Assembly (NCBI RefSeq): GCF_039969785.1
Contig: NZ_JBDVNC010000034.1
Location: forward strand, 1 to 64,000
Length of the DNA stretch: 64,000 nucleotides
Source of the DNA: Shimia sp039969785
GTDB taxonomy: Bacteria; Pseudomonadota; Alphaproteobacteria; Rhodobacterales; Rhodobacteraceae
Direction of reading: 5' to 3'
The number at the start of each line of letters is the position of its first letter. Position 1 is the first letter of the stretch. Of the stretch, positions 1 to 9,700 are shown in pieces. The notes below the pieces were generated by a model, which was not told where the DNA came from, ran no database searches, and saw only the letters and a program-made list of their open reading frames with translations. The translations under genes were made by a program, and so were the position numbers.

Positions 1-465
1 TATTTCACCCAAATCCTCTTGGGGCCCCAAAGTTGGCAACATGGCGTTGGTAAAGATGGTGGCAAACTCCATGCCGATCAAACCAACCCCAAAAAAGAAA
101 AGCGTTGTGGTGACATCAAATGCCCCGGGTTCCGTGTACCACAGCATCCATGCGCCAAGGACATACATGACCGAAAACACCCAAACCCAGCGCATTCGTT
201 TTCCAGAACTGTCGGCAATTGCACCGAGAATCGGCGCCAACACAGCGATAAAAATGCCTGAAATCGTCAGCCCATAACCCCAATACGCCTGCGCCTGGGC
301 TTTGGCCGCGTCCGAAGTCATGCCTTGTTGAGAAAGAGACTCGGCGACAACAGACGCAAAATACGGTCCGAAAATGAACGTCAGCAGCAACGTGTTGAAC
401 GGCTGACTGGCCCAATCAAAGAACCACCAGCCCCAAATACGCTTGCGCGCTGAAATTTCCGTCAT
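1..465 (-). CDS. MFS transporter, UMF1/Atg22-like (N-terminal part)
   Basis: This reading frame is open to the left edge, so only the first 155 codons are present. The protein begins MTEISARKRIWGWWFFDWAS and continues with QPFNTLLLTF, the Trp/Phe-rich opening typical of the UMF1 (Atg22-like) branch of the major facilitator superfamily. At least three hydrophobic segments follow, and a GAIADSSGKRMRW loop at about residues 80-92 matches the MFS loop between segments 2 and 3. It should be an inner-membrane transporter; substrate unknown. An in-frame ATG lies two codons upstream at 471, but the GAGGG ribosome binding site sits six bases before 465, so I chose 465. Confidence 0.8.
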   Translation of the reverse strand, partial: MTEISARKRIWGWWFFDWASQPFNTLLLTFIFGPYFASVVAESLSQQGMTSDAAKAQAQAYWGYGLTISGIFIAVLAPILGAIADSSGKRMRWVWVFSVMYVLGAWMLWYTEPGAFDVTTTLFFFGVGLIGMEFATIFTNAMLPTLGPQEDLGEI

Positions 466-521
466 GCCCATCCCTCTGGCGTTTTTTACTATTTAGACAA
501 GCCGCGCGCCGGTAAGGCAAG

Positions 522-1058
522 TTAATCCTGCATCGGAGGCCACGGGCGGGCAGCTTCTGCCGTGATCCATTGTTGCACCCAATCCGGAAGTTCGGAAGAA
601 CGGTCTGATGTGCCAAGCGCCTGCAAAACCTGAGTTGGCGCAACTATGCCAGTCTTTCCGGTGAACGCAGCGCGGTAAAGCGCATGGTTGGCGCATTCGC
701 CATCCATGCGCCACATGGACTGTTCTATATAGACAAATTTGTCATCAGACCCCACTGCGCGGCTGCGCATCTCGATCTTTTCGAACGTTCTGACGCGACG
801 CCGGTAACGTACTGAAACGCCTGCCATTGTCATGCCCCATCCGTTCTTGCGCAACACACTCAAAAGCCCAATTCGATAGGCCATAGGAATACGCCCAAGG
901 TCAAACAGCGACAATGTGCGCCCATTGTTCAACTCGGCCCACAGATCGATATCCCACGGCCAGCACCGGTGCGACGACACATGTGTTCCCATCAACGGCA
1001 AAGGCGCTGCTTTGCGATATTTCACCATCTCTTTGACCATGCGAATGAACGGATACAT
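522..1058 (-). CDS. Thioesterase-fold protein (4HBT/THEM6-like)
   Basis: This 178-residue protein resembles the acyl-CoA thioesterase-like family related to animal THEM6. Supporting stretches are SSHRCWPWDIDLWAELNNGR near the N-terminus, FDLGRIP, and RRVRTFEKIEMRS, which fit a hot-dog fold with its central helix. The frame could extend to 1184, but ATG 1058 follows AAGGAG at good spacing, and the upstream residues are basic and do not resemble the family. The substrate cannot be told from sequence. It is divergent from the YggT gene, with 124 bases between them. Confidence 0.7.
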   Translation of the reverse strand: MYPFIRMVKEMVKYRKAAPLPLMGTHVSSHRCWPWDIDLWAELNNGRTLSLFDLGRIPMAYRIGLLSVLRKNGWGMTMAGVSVRYRRRVRTFEKIEMRSRAVGSDDKFVYIEQSMWRMDGECANHALYRAAFTGKTGIVAPTQVLQALGTSDRSSELPDWVQQWITAEAARPWPPMQD

Positions 1059-1182
1059 TGGCTTCTCCTTCGCGTCCGTTTTTCGGGCCGTTTCCGTAAA
1101 GGTCAACCGCAACCTCGCGGCAGTCTTGTGCTTTTTTGGCTGGATGCTTAACTGTGTGCCAATAAACAGAAGGAACGAATTC

Positions 1183-1467
1183 ATGATGGCGATCTACGGC
1201 CCGCTGCGGCTGATACTGGACGTGGCCTTTTTTATCATGTTGGCCCATATCATCATGAGCTGGCTGATCAGCTTTCAGGTGTTAAACCTGCACCAACCGA
1301 TTGTCGGCCAGATCTGGACAGGTCTGAACCGTCTGCTAGAGCCGATTTACACGCCAATTCGCCGGTTTATGCCCGATACCCGCCCACTGGATCTGGCCCC
1401 ATTGGTGGCATTCATCATTATTATCAGCCTGCGCGACTATATTCTGCCTTCTATCCTGTTGGGATAA
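1183..1467 (+). CDS. YggT family membrane protein
   Basis: A 94-residue integral membrane protein with one YggT repeat. A first hydrophobic helix (about residues 8-30) is followed by a conserved amphipathic stretch containing NRLLEPIYTPIRRFMP, then a second helix after the DLAPLVAFIII motif. YggT proteins are found across bacteria and plastids and have been linked to membrane-complex assembly and osmotic tolerance, but the molecular role is unsettled. ATG 1183 (or 1186) follows AAGGA at good spacing. The longer frame that opens at 916 runs antisense through the neighbouring gene and was trimmed. recQ begins 80 bases downstream on the same strand. Confidence 0.85.
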   Translation: MMAIYGPLRLILDVAFFIMLAHIIMSWLISFQVLNLHQPIVGQIWTGLNRLLEPIYTPIRRFMPDTRPLDLAPLVAFIIIISLRDYILPSILLG

Positions 1468-1547
1468 CGCTCGGGGCTTGTTCCGGGATTCCGGTTGTGG
1501 GAAAGTCTGCTCAACGAGCAGGCTAACTATCACAAACAGGTAATTTC

Positions 1548-3587
1548 ATGTGCGCCGCTGCCACGGTTCTGCGTGATGTCTTTGGGTTCGACAAGTTTCG
1601 ACCCGGTCAGCAGGAAATCATTGACGCCGTCACACGCGGTGAAAACGTGTTGGCAATCATGCCGACCGGCGGGGGCAAATCGCTTTGCTTTCAACTGCCA
1701 GCACTGCTGCGCGATGGCGTTACGGTTGTGATTTCACCGCTGATTGCGCTGATGCGCGATCAGGTACGCGCCTTGCGAGAGGCCGGTGTGGAAGCTGGTG
1801 CGCTGACATCTGGCAACACCGAAGAAGAGACTGCGCAAGTCTGGGAGGCGCTGGATCAGCGGCGGCTCAAACTGCTCTATATTGCGCCGGAACGGTTGGC
1901 GTCAGGCGCAGCGCTAGGCATGTTGCGTAAGATTGGTGTAAGCCTGATTGCCGTGGACGAGGCGCATTGCGTCAGCCAGTGGGGGCATGATTTCCGCCCG
2001 GACTATCTTCGGATCGGAGAGCTGCGGCGCGCCCTGAATGTGCCATTGGCCGCCTTTACCGCAACTGCTGATGCAGAAACCCGGGAAGAGATTGCGACGC
2101 GCCTGTTTGATGACGCCGCGCCGCAGACGTTCCTGCACGGGTTCGACCGGCCCAATATTCATCTGGCCTTTGCGGCCAAAGACAACCCGCGCCGCCAAAT
2201 TTTGCAATTTGCAGCCGCGCGCAAAGGGCAATCGGGCATCGTGTATTGCGGCACCCGCGCCAAAACGGAATCCCTTGCGGCGGCCCTGCGTCAGGACGGG
2301 CATCTGGCGCTGCATTATCATGGCGGCATGGATCCGGATCAACGCCGCGATACCGAAGTGCGGTTTCAACGCGAAGACGGGCTGATCGTGGTGGCCACAG
2401 TGGCCTTTGGCATGGGCATCGACAAACCCGACATTCGCTGGGTTGCGCATGCGGACCTGCCGAAATCTATTGAATCCTATTACCAGGAAATCGGCCGTGC
2501 CGGGCGCGACGGGGCGCCAGCGGAAACGCTCACGTTGTTTGGTTCCGATGATATTCGACTGCGCCGTTCGCAAATCGACGAAGGATTGGCCCCGCCGGAA
2601 CGTCGTGCCGCAGATCACGCGCGCCTGAATGCATTGCTTGGTCTGGCCGAGGCGCTGAAATGCCGCCGCGAGACTTTGCTGAGTTATTTCGGAGAGGATC
2701 AGGTGTCTTGCGCCAAATGCGACCTGTGTGACACGCCCGCTGATGTGTTTGACGGCACCGAAGCTGTGCGCAAGGCATTATCGGCGATTTTGCGCACTGG
2801 TGAATGGTTCGGCAGCGGCCATCTGATCGATATTTTGCGAGGCAATGAAACCGACAAGGTGCGCCAGCGTGGACATGATGCGTTGCCGACATTCTCGGTA
2901 GGGCGGGACTACGACAAACGGCAATGGCAGGCGATTTTTCGTCAGATGATGGGGCACGATCTGATCCGCCCCGACCCGGAACGACATGGCGCGCTGCGCA
3001 TGACGGATACGGCGTTGCCTGTTTTACGGGGCGAAGACAGCGTGTCGTTGCGGCGCGACTCGATCAAAGCCGCGACCCGCAGACCCGCTACCAAAATGCT
3101 GGTCAGCGAAGAAGATGCGCCTTTGTTGTCCGCACTCAAGGCCAAACGACGCGCCTTGGCAGAGGCCGCCAAAGTCCCGGCCTATGTGATTTTTAACGAC
3201 CGAACACTGATCGAGATGGCAGAAACACGGCCTGCAAATCTTGATGATATGGCGCGGGTCAACGGCGTTGGCGCGAAAAAACTGGCCAATTTTGGCGACG
3301 CGTTTCTGGCAGTAATCAATGGCGAAGCAGAAGACATGCACCCCAGCCGCAGAAAGATCGCGGGCCGGGACGAAGCGGTTTTGTATGACCGATTGCTCGA
3401 AGCGCAGGCCACGCTGGTACGCGGCCCGGACGGGATCGACAAACCGATGACTTGTTCCGCGTCTCTTTTGGCCAAAGTTGCAAACAGCCGCCCGCATGAT
3501 TTGAACGACATGTCGCGGCTGTTGGGTGAAAAACGGGCACAAAGGTTTGCCGAGGCGTTTCTGGACGTCCTGGCCGTGGCGCGTTAG
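1548..3587 (+). CDS. recQ: ATP-dependent DNA helicase RecQ
   Basis: A full-length (679 aa) RecQ, a 3'-5' superfamily 2 helicase that unwinds recombination and stalled-fork intermediates. Visible parts in order are the Q-motif region FRPGQQEII, Walker A MPTGGGKS (K44), DEAH box (137-140) with the aromatic-rich loop HCVSQWGHDFRPDY, and the C-terminal helicase lobe ending QEIGRAGRDG. The zinc-binding RecQ-Ct segment has four cysteines (CRRETLL, then CAKCDLC), followed by a winged helix. Towards the end there is one clear HRDC domain, with a second HRDC-like stretch near the C-terminus. The ribosome binding site is weak. yaaA follows after 28 bases, probably co-transcribed. Confidence 0.96.
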   Translation: MCAAATVLRDVFGFDKFRPGQQEIIDAVTRGENVLAIMPTGGGKSLCFQLPALLRDGVTVVISPLIALMRDQVRALREAGVEAGALTSGNTEEETAQVWEALDQRRLKLLYIAPERLASGAALGMLRKIGVSLIAVDEAHCVSQWGHDFRPDYLRIGELRRALNVPLAAFTATADAETREEIATRLFDDAAPQTFLHGFDRPNIHLAFAAKDNPRRQILQFAAARKGQSGIVYCGTRAKTESLAAALRQDGHLALHYHGGMDPDQRRDTEVRFQREDGLIVVATVAFGMGIDKPDIRWVAHADLPKSIESYYQEIGRAGRDGAPAETLTLFGSDDIRLRRSQIDEGLAPPERRAADHARLNALLGLAEALKCRRETLLSYFGEDQVSCAKCDLCDTPADVFDGTEAVRKALSAILRTGEWFGSGHLIDILRGNETDKVRQRGHDALPTFSVGRDYDKRQWQAIFRQMMGHDLIRPDPERHGALRMTDTALPVLRGEDSVSLRRDSIKAATRRPATKMLVSEEDAPLLSALKAKRRALAEAAKVPAYVIFNDRTLIEMAETRPANLDDMARVNGVGAKKLANFGDAFLAVINGEAEDMHPSRRKIAGRDEAVLYDRLLEAQATLVRGPDGIDKPMTCSASLLAKVANSRPHDLNDMSRLLGEKRAQRFAEAFLDVLAVAR

Positions 3588-3615
3588 GTCAGTTGAGCAG
3601 ATACAGGAGAAACCC

Positions 3616-4389
3616 ATGCTGGTAGTGGTGTCGCCCGCGAAACGTCTGGACTGGAGCGAAGTCCCGGGTGAAATGACGGAACCCGAATTTCAGGACGACG
3701 CCGTGCGGTTGTCAAAAACCGCCCGCAATCTGACGCTGGGCGATCTGAAAAAGCTGATGAGCCTGAGCCCTGATCTGGCCCGCCTGAACCGGGATCGTTT
3801 CAAAGCATTTGACCCGGAACCCGACGCGACCCTCACACGCCCTGCCGTGCACGCCTTTGCGGGCGACACATATATCGGGCTGGACGCGGCCGGTCTGGAC
3901 GCCGAAGAAATGACGTGGGCACAGGATCATTTGCGCATTCTGTCGGGGCTTTACGGTATTTTGCGTCCGATGGATGCGATCCAGCCTTATCGGCTGGAAA
4001 TGGGCAGCCGGTTGAAAACACGTCGCGGCAAATCGCTGTATGAGTATTGGCGCAAGGCACCCGCTATGGCGCTGCGAGCGCAGGCTGATACGCTGGAAAC
4101 CGAGACCCTGATCAATTGTGCCAGTCAGGAATATTTTGGGGCGGTCGACCTCAAAGCATTTGGGTTGCGCGTTGTGACGCCGGTATTTTTGGAAGAACGG
4201 GACGGCGAGGCCAAAATCGTTTCCTTTTTTGCCAAAAAAGCCCGCGGATTGATGGCGCGTTATATCATCCAGCACCGCCTGACCGATCCCGAGGGCATCA
4301 AGGATTTTGATTTCGGGGGCTATGCGTTTCAACCAGACATGTCAGAGGGCGATCGCTGGGTGTTTGTGCGCGACTACCCCGAAGCCTGA
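3616..4389 (+). CDS. yaaA: Peroxide stress protein YaaA (DUF328)
   Basis: A 257-residue YaaA family protein starting MLVVVSPAKRLDW, the family signature. YaaA in E. coli is induced by peroxide and limits free iron and thus oxidative DNA damage; the fold binds DNA. Other conserved blocks are LRILSGLYGILRPMDAIQPYRLEMG and CASQEYFGAV. ATG 3616 has AGGAGA seven bases upstream, which decides against the longer frame opening at 3526 inside recQ. Being next to recQ makes a small genome-maintenance unit plausible. Its 3' end overlaps the convergent histidine kinase gene by 16 bases, so no terminator separates them. Confidence 0.93.
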   Translation: MLVVVSPAKRLDWSEVPGEMTEPEFQDDAVRLSKTARNLTLGDLKKLMSLSPDLARLNRDRFKAFDPEPDATLTRPAVHAFAGDTYIGLDAAGLDAEEMTWAQDHLRILSGLYGILRPMDAIQPYRLEMGSRLKTRRGKSLYEYWRKAPAMALRAQADTLETETLINCASQEYFGAVDLKAFGLRVVTPVFLEERDGEAKIVSFFAKKARGLMARYIIQHRLTDPEGIKDFDFGGYAFQPDMSEGDRWVFVRDYPEA

Positions 4390-6590
4390 AGATTCCCCGA
4401 CGGGCTTTCCGCTTCTTTAGCCGGGAAAGGATCGAAAGTTTCTGCCGGGCGATACTTCTCGATAATTTCGAATATTGCCGCCTTGCGAAGCGGTTTCGTC
4501 AGGTAGTGATCCAGCCCTGCCGCTAAAATCCCCTCTTTGTCGCCGTCAACCGCGTGTGCCGTCAACGCGACAATGGGGATGTGACAACCTTTCTGTTTTT
4601 CAATGTCGCGAATGGCATTGGTAGCTTGTTTGCCGTCCATCTTAGGCATTGAAATGTCCATGAAGACCAGGTCAGGTGCGAAGCTGTCATAAAGCTCGAC
4701 AGCTTCTTCGCCATTGGCGGCATATTGGATGTCTACATCCAGAGTCTTGAGCAGCTTCCCAAAGACCAGACGGTTGGTTTTGTTGTCCTCGGCCGCCAGA
4801 ATGCGCATTTCGCGGACCGGGGCATCTTGTGGCAACGCATCCGATGGTTCCGGGTGTTCCGTCGCGGGCAAAACAGATTGATTGACCCGCAAAAAAAGAT
4901 CGCCGCGCGAAATCGGTTTGGCCAGCATGCCTTGCACCAGTTTTGTCCGGGGATCATCGGCAACAGCGCCAATATCGGACCCCAGCATGATAATCGGCAC
5001 GGCATTGTCCTGTTGTCTCAGTTTCTCGGCCAGCGCCAGTGCGTCCAGCCCCGGTAAGTTTTGATCCGCTAAAATCAAATCGACCTGATCAGAAAGTTCG
5101 TCGGCGCGGCACCCCGAAGAGCAAAGCGAGACGCGCGCGCCCAATTGTTCTAGCTGACGTTTCAGCAACTGCCCGTTGATTTCGGTTTCGTCCGCAATCA
5201 ATACGTGGCGAATGGATCGGGGCAGGGGCGTTGGCAAGCTGTCGCAATTTTCCTCGATGGGAAGTGACAGACGGAACCCGAAGCTGGACCCTTCGTCCAC
5301 AACAGAATCGACCCAGATTTCGCCTTCCATCAGATGAATAAGCCGTCGTGTGATGGCCAATCCAAGGCCTGTGCCTTCGAACGAACGGTTGCGTTCTTCG
5401 TCCACCTGATTGAATTCGCCAAAGACGTGGTCCACCTTATCCGATGGAATACCGATCCCGGTGTCTTGCACCGTGACATGCAGCTCTGCCTCGCGTCCCT
5501 GATTGCGCACAACGCCAACGACGCGCACCATAACATGACCCTCAGATGTGAACTTGACCGCATTGCCAACAAGGTTGGTCAAAACCTGCCGCATACGACC
5601 GGGATCGCCAATAAACACGGTTGGCAGAAACAGATCATAGTCAACGATCAGCTCAACCCCTTTTTGCCGCGCGGACAGCTGCAACAAAGTCATCACTTCG
5701 TGGATACAACGCTCCAGATCAAATGGTTCAGGGCGCAGTTCCAGCTTGTCGGCCTCGATTTTCGAATAATCCAGAACGTCGTTGATGATCACCAACAGCG
5801 CCTCGCCTGAGTTTTTGATGGTCGAAACAAACAAACGCTGCTCTTCGCTAAGGTTTGTGTCGGTCAAAAGATCAGCCATCCCGACAACGCCATTCATGGG
5901 GGTGCGAATTTCATGGCTCATATTGGCAAGGAACGCAGATTTGGCGCGACTTGCCGCTTCGGCCCGTTTGCGTTCGTTTTTAAGCTGCGCCTCATATCGT
6001 ACCGTGTCGGTGATATTCAGAGCGAGGCTGACAATATCCCCGCCATGCCCGCGTTGGTCGATCAGTTTGATGTATTCGCCATTCCAAAGACGCTGCACTA
6101 CGGGTTCCGGCGTGGGTTGATGCCAGCGTTCCAGCATCATTTCGCGCCATTCCGCGGCTGGTTTTTTGCCGATATTGAAAATGCCTTCGTCGGTGATGCA
6201 TTGCAGGATTTCCTGATAAGTAATGCCCGGGCGCACATAATCCAGCTCATCAAAAACCGAGAGATATGACGGGTTGGCGGCGATCATCCGGCTTTCGGCG
6301 TCAAAAAAGGCAAACCCATCGCGGATCGAAGCAATCGAAAGCCACAAGCGCCGCTCTGCAATCTCGATTTTCTCATTCGCGATCTGAAGATCAGATTTAA
6401 CCTTTTTGTTTTCGTTGATCACATTGGCCACTTCGGCGCGGGTTTCGACGATCTCATTGGACAACTGCGCCGCATGTTTGCCCAACTTTTTGTTGGCGGC
6501 AAACAGCTCGACCTGTTTCAGCTCCAATAGCCGTTCCGCGGCCAGCCGCGCGCGGCGCTCATCCGCCAATTTTCTAGTGAGCGACATCAT
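4374..6590 (-). CDS. Hybrid sensor histidine kinase with PAS and two receiver domains
   Basis: A 738-residue cytoplasmic hybrid kinase with no transmembrane segment. An N-terminal coiled coil (about 1-85) leads to a PAS-like domain (about 86-200). The HisKA box FLANMSHEIRTPMNG carries phospho-acceptor H226, followed by a HATPase with its N-box (NLVGNAVKF) and G-boxes (DTGIGIP, GTGLGL). A first receiver-like domain keeps an Asp in ILADQNLPG. The second, RILAAEDN to LTKPL, has the classical acceptor D645 in FMDISMPKMDG. Two receivers suggest a phosphorelay, but no phosphotransfer protein is nearby. The signal is unknown. The short coding overlap with yaaA on the other strand is real in both frames. 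Confidence 0.93.
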   Translation of the reverse strand: MMSLTRKLADERRARLAAERLLELKQVELFAANKKLGKHAAQLSNEIVETRAEVANVINENKKVKSDLQIANEKIEIAERRLWLSIASIRDGFAFFDAESRMIAANPSYLSVFDELDYVRPGITYQEILQCITDEGIFNIGKKPAAEWREMMLERWHQPTPEPVVQRLWNGEYIKLIDQRGHGGDIVSLALNITDTVRYEAQLKNERKRAEAASRAKSAFLANMSHEIRTPMNGVVGMADLLTDTNLSEEQRLFVSTIKNSGEALLVIINDVLDYSKIEADKLELRPEPFDLERCIHEVMTLLQLSARQKGVELIVDYDLFLPTVFIGDPGRMRQVLTNLVGNAVKFTSEGHVMVRVVGVVRNQGREAELHVTVQDTGIGIPSDKVDHVFGEFNQVDEERNRSFEGTGLGLAITRRLIHLMEGEIWVDSVVDEGSSFGFRLSLPIEENCDSLPTPLPRSIRHVLIADETEINGQLLKRQLEQLGARVSLCSSGCRADELSDQVDLILADQNLPGLDALALAEKLRQQDNAVPIIMLGSDIGAVADDPRTKLVQGMLAKPISRGDLFLRVNQSVLPATEHPEPSDALPQDAPVREMRILAAEDNKTNRLVFGKLLKTLDVDIQYAANGEEAVELYDSFAPDLVFMDISMPKMDGKQATNAIRDIEKQKGCHIPIVALTAHAVDGDKEGILAAGLDHYLTKPLRKAAIFEIIEKYRPAETFDPFPAKEAESPSGNLQASG

Positions 6591-6734
6591 CCAATCCCCG
6601 GAATCACAAAACGTTTCCCGGCAGCTTCGCCAATGCGAATGAATATCCGCTTAAACTGATCCAGGGCATTTGAATCGTTGCACAGTCACAATACCGCTGG
6701 CACGATACCTCTATTACAGAACCGGGAGAGTATT

Positions 6735-9700
6735 ATGCGTTGGTTGATTTTGGCCCTGACCGGTCTTTTGTTCGTTCAGACGGCAACAGCCCAACAAAGC
6801 TATGTTCCTGACCGACGCATCGTGGCCAGCCGGGACGTGGATTTCTTTGGGTCCGATCTGCAAAACCTGTTTGATACGACTTATGAAGCCTGTGTGCAGG
6901 CATGCTTGTCCGACAATCGGTGCGCCGCATTTACGTTCAACTCTCGCTCCAACGCCTGTTTCCCCAAAAGTGCTGTGAAAGAAAAACAACCTTACGAAGG
7001 CGCGCTGTCTGCTGAAATCTACACTGCTGAACCGGGGCTTAAGGCCGTGGCCGAACAACGGGCTGGCGAACTTGGCTTTCTGGGCAATTCCAGCCTGACC
7101 CGCGCCGTCGATCTGGCCCAGAGAATAGGACGCCTGCACGCGGCCGGGCCTTGGGGTGTTCAGGAGATGACCGAATACGCCCGCCAGCGTGAAAACGACG
7201 GCAACCTTGTCAGCGCGATGCGTTGGACAGGTGGCGCAGTCAGCAAATCAGATGCCAGCGATCTTTGGCTGGACTACGGGCGATTGAACAACAAGGCCGA
7301 AGGCGCCAACAGCTCGGAAACACGTAATTATCGCGACCGGGCGTTTCTGGCGACGGTGAACGCATATCTGAGAGCCAAAACAGATCCCGCGCGGGTCAGC
7401 GTGCTTTCGCAATTGGCCGATATGCTGGAAGAGCGCAAACGCGGCCAAAACATGTTGCGCGCCCTGCGTTTGGCAGAATCGATTCAGCCGCGGTCGGACA
7501 TCGTGAGCAAGCTGGACAGCGCGATTGCCAAATACGGATTCCGCATCAGCGAACACAAGGTTGAAAACGACCCCGAAGAGCCTCGGGTTTGTGCGGAATT
7601 CAACGAGCCGCTGGTCAAGGCAGGCGTCGATTATGCACCCTATGTCAAACTGCCTGATCAACGTATGGCGCTTCAGGTCAGCGACCGGCAGATATGTGTA
7701 GAAGGTGTCGAACACGGACAGCGTTATACTCTGACATTCCGCGAAGGCTTGCCTGCAGAAAGCGGTGAGAAACTGATCAAGGATATCGACCTGACGGTGT
7801 ATGTCCGGGATCGCGGGCCAAGCGTCGCTTTTCCGGGGCGCGCCTATGTTTTGCCCCGCACGTCGGACGCCGGATTGCCTATTGAAACCGTTAATCTGGA
7901 TCAGGTCGATCTGACCTTGCAACGTGTGAGCGACCGCAATTTGCTGCGCGCCTTTCAGGACAATTATTTCGGAAAACCTCTGTCCTATTGGCAGTTTGAG
8001 GATTTCAGCCGCGACGTGGCAGAAACCGTCTGGAAAGGCACTGGCGAGGTGCGCAATGATCTGAACCGGAATATGACGACACGTCTGCCCATCGGTCAGG
8101 CGCTGGCCGATCAGCCGCCCGGTGTCTATGCGCTGACGGCGGATATTCCGGGTGCTGACGTTTATGATGAAACATCCACGACGCAATGGTTTGTGTTGTC
8201 CGATCTGGGCGTCACCACGCTCAGCGGGGTAGATGGCCTGCATGTCTTTGTCCGTGGTCTGGCGGATGCACAGGCCCGCGCGGCGACCAAAGTCACGTTG
8301 CTGTCACGTGCCAACCGGGTCTTGGGCACGCTGGAAACAGACGCTCAGGGCTATGCCCGTTTTGAGGCCGGACTGACGCGCGGCACGGATGGCGCTGCAC
8401 CAGCTATCTTGCTGTTAGAGGACGGCGATGATTTTTCATTCCTGTCTTTGACCGATCCTGCCTTTGATCTGTCCGACCGTGGTGTCGAAGGGCGTCCGCC
8501 TGCGCCGCCGGTCGACCTGTTCGTGTCAACAGACCGGGGCGCATATCGCGCGGGTGAGACGATCTTTGCCACAGCGCTGGCGCGGGGCGACGTGGCTCAG
8601 GCATTGCCGGGTCTGCCGTTGACCGCCATCCTGACGCGACCTGACGGGGTGGAATATGCCCGGCACGTGTCCACCAGGGATGCGGCTGGCGGGCATGTGT
8701 TTACGATGCCAACCGGCACCACCGTGCCACGCGGATCGTGGAAAATCGACTTTAAGTCCGATCTGGAGGCCGCCCCGTTGGCCACCGCCAAGGTGTTGGT
8801 CGAGGATTTTCTGCCGGAACGGATCGATTTCAAGCTGACTTTGCCAGATGCCCCACTGGACATGAACGATCCTGCACCATTGACCGTAGACGCGCGCTAT
8901 TTGTTCGGCGCTCCGGGTGCGGGTCTGGCCATCGAGGGCAATCTGTCACTCAAGGCGCGCAACGATGTTGATGGTTTCAATGGGTTTCTGTTTGGTCGTT
9001 ATGATGAACGCCTGAGCAGCCAGACAGAGTATTTCAGTGGCGATGAAACTGGCACCGACGGGATTGCAGTCGTGTTCCTGACCATGCCGGATGTGGCCTC
9101 TAAGGGGCGTCCGATGAATGCGGAAATCACCGTGCGCGTGATGGAAGGATCGGGCCGCCCGGTCGAACGCCGTATTTCGCACGCTGTCGCACCAACCGGA
9201 CCGATGATCGGTATAAAACCGGGGTTCGAAGAGGATGTCGTTGCCGAAGGCACGTCGGCAAATTTCGACATTATCGCACTGGATGCCGATCTGTCACCGC
9301 AACCGATGCAGGTTCGCTGGACCATCAATCGCGTGCGCACGACGTATCAGTGGTATCAGCTTTATGGAAACTGGGAATGGGAGCCAACCACGACCCGCAC
9401 CCGCGTTGCCGGTGGAGAAGCCACATTAGGCAGCGATCCATTTGAGGTTGGTGCACCGGTTGAATGGGGTCGATACGAAATCGTGGTAGAGCAGATTGGC
9501 GGCGACTATGTGGCCAGCTCAACGGATTTCTATGCGGGCTGGTATGCGCCTGTGGATGCATCCGACACACCGGATACGCTGGAATTGTCGCTTGATAAGC
9601 CCGGATATCGCAGCGGTGAAACAGCGACGGTCCGCATTGTGCCGCGTTTCTCGGGAACCGCGTTGGTCACGGTCATGTCCAATCGCCTGATCGCGATGCA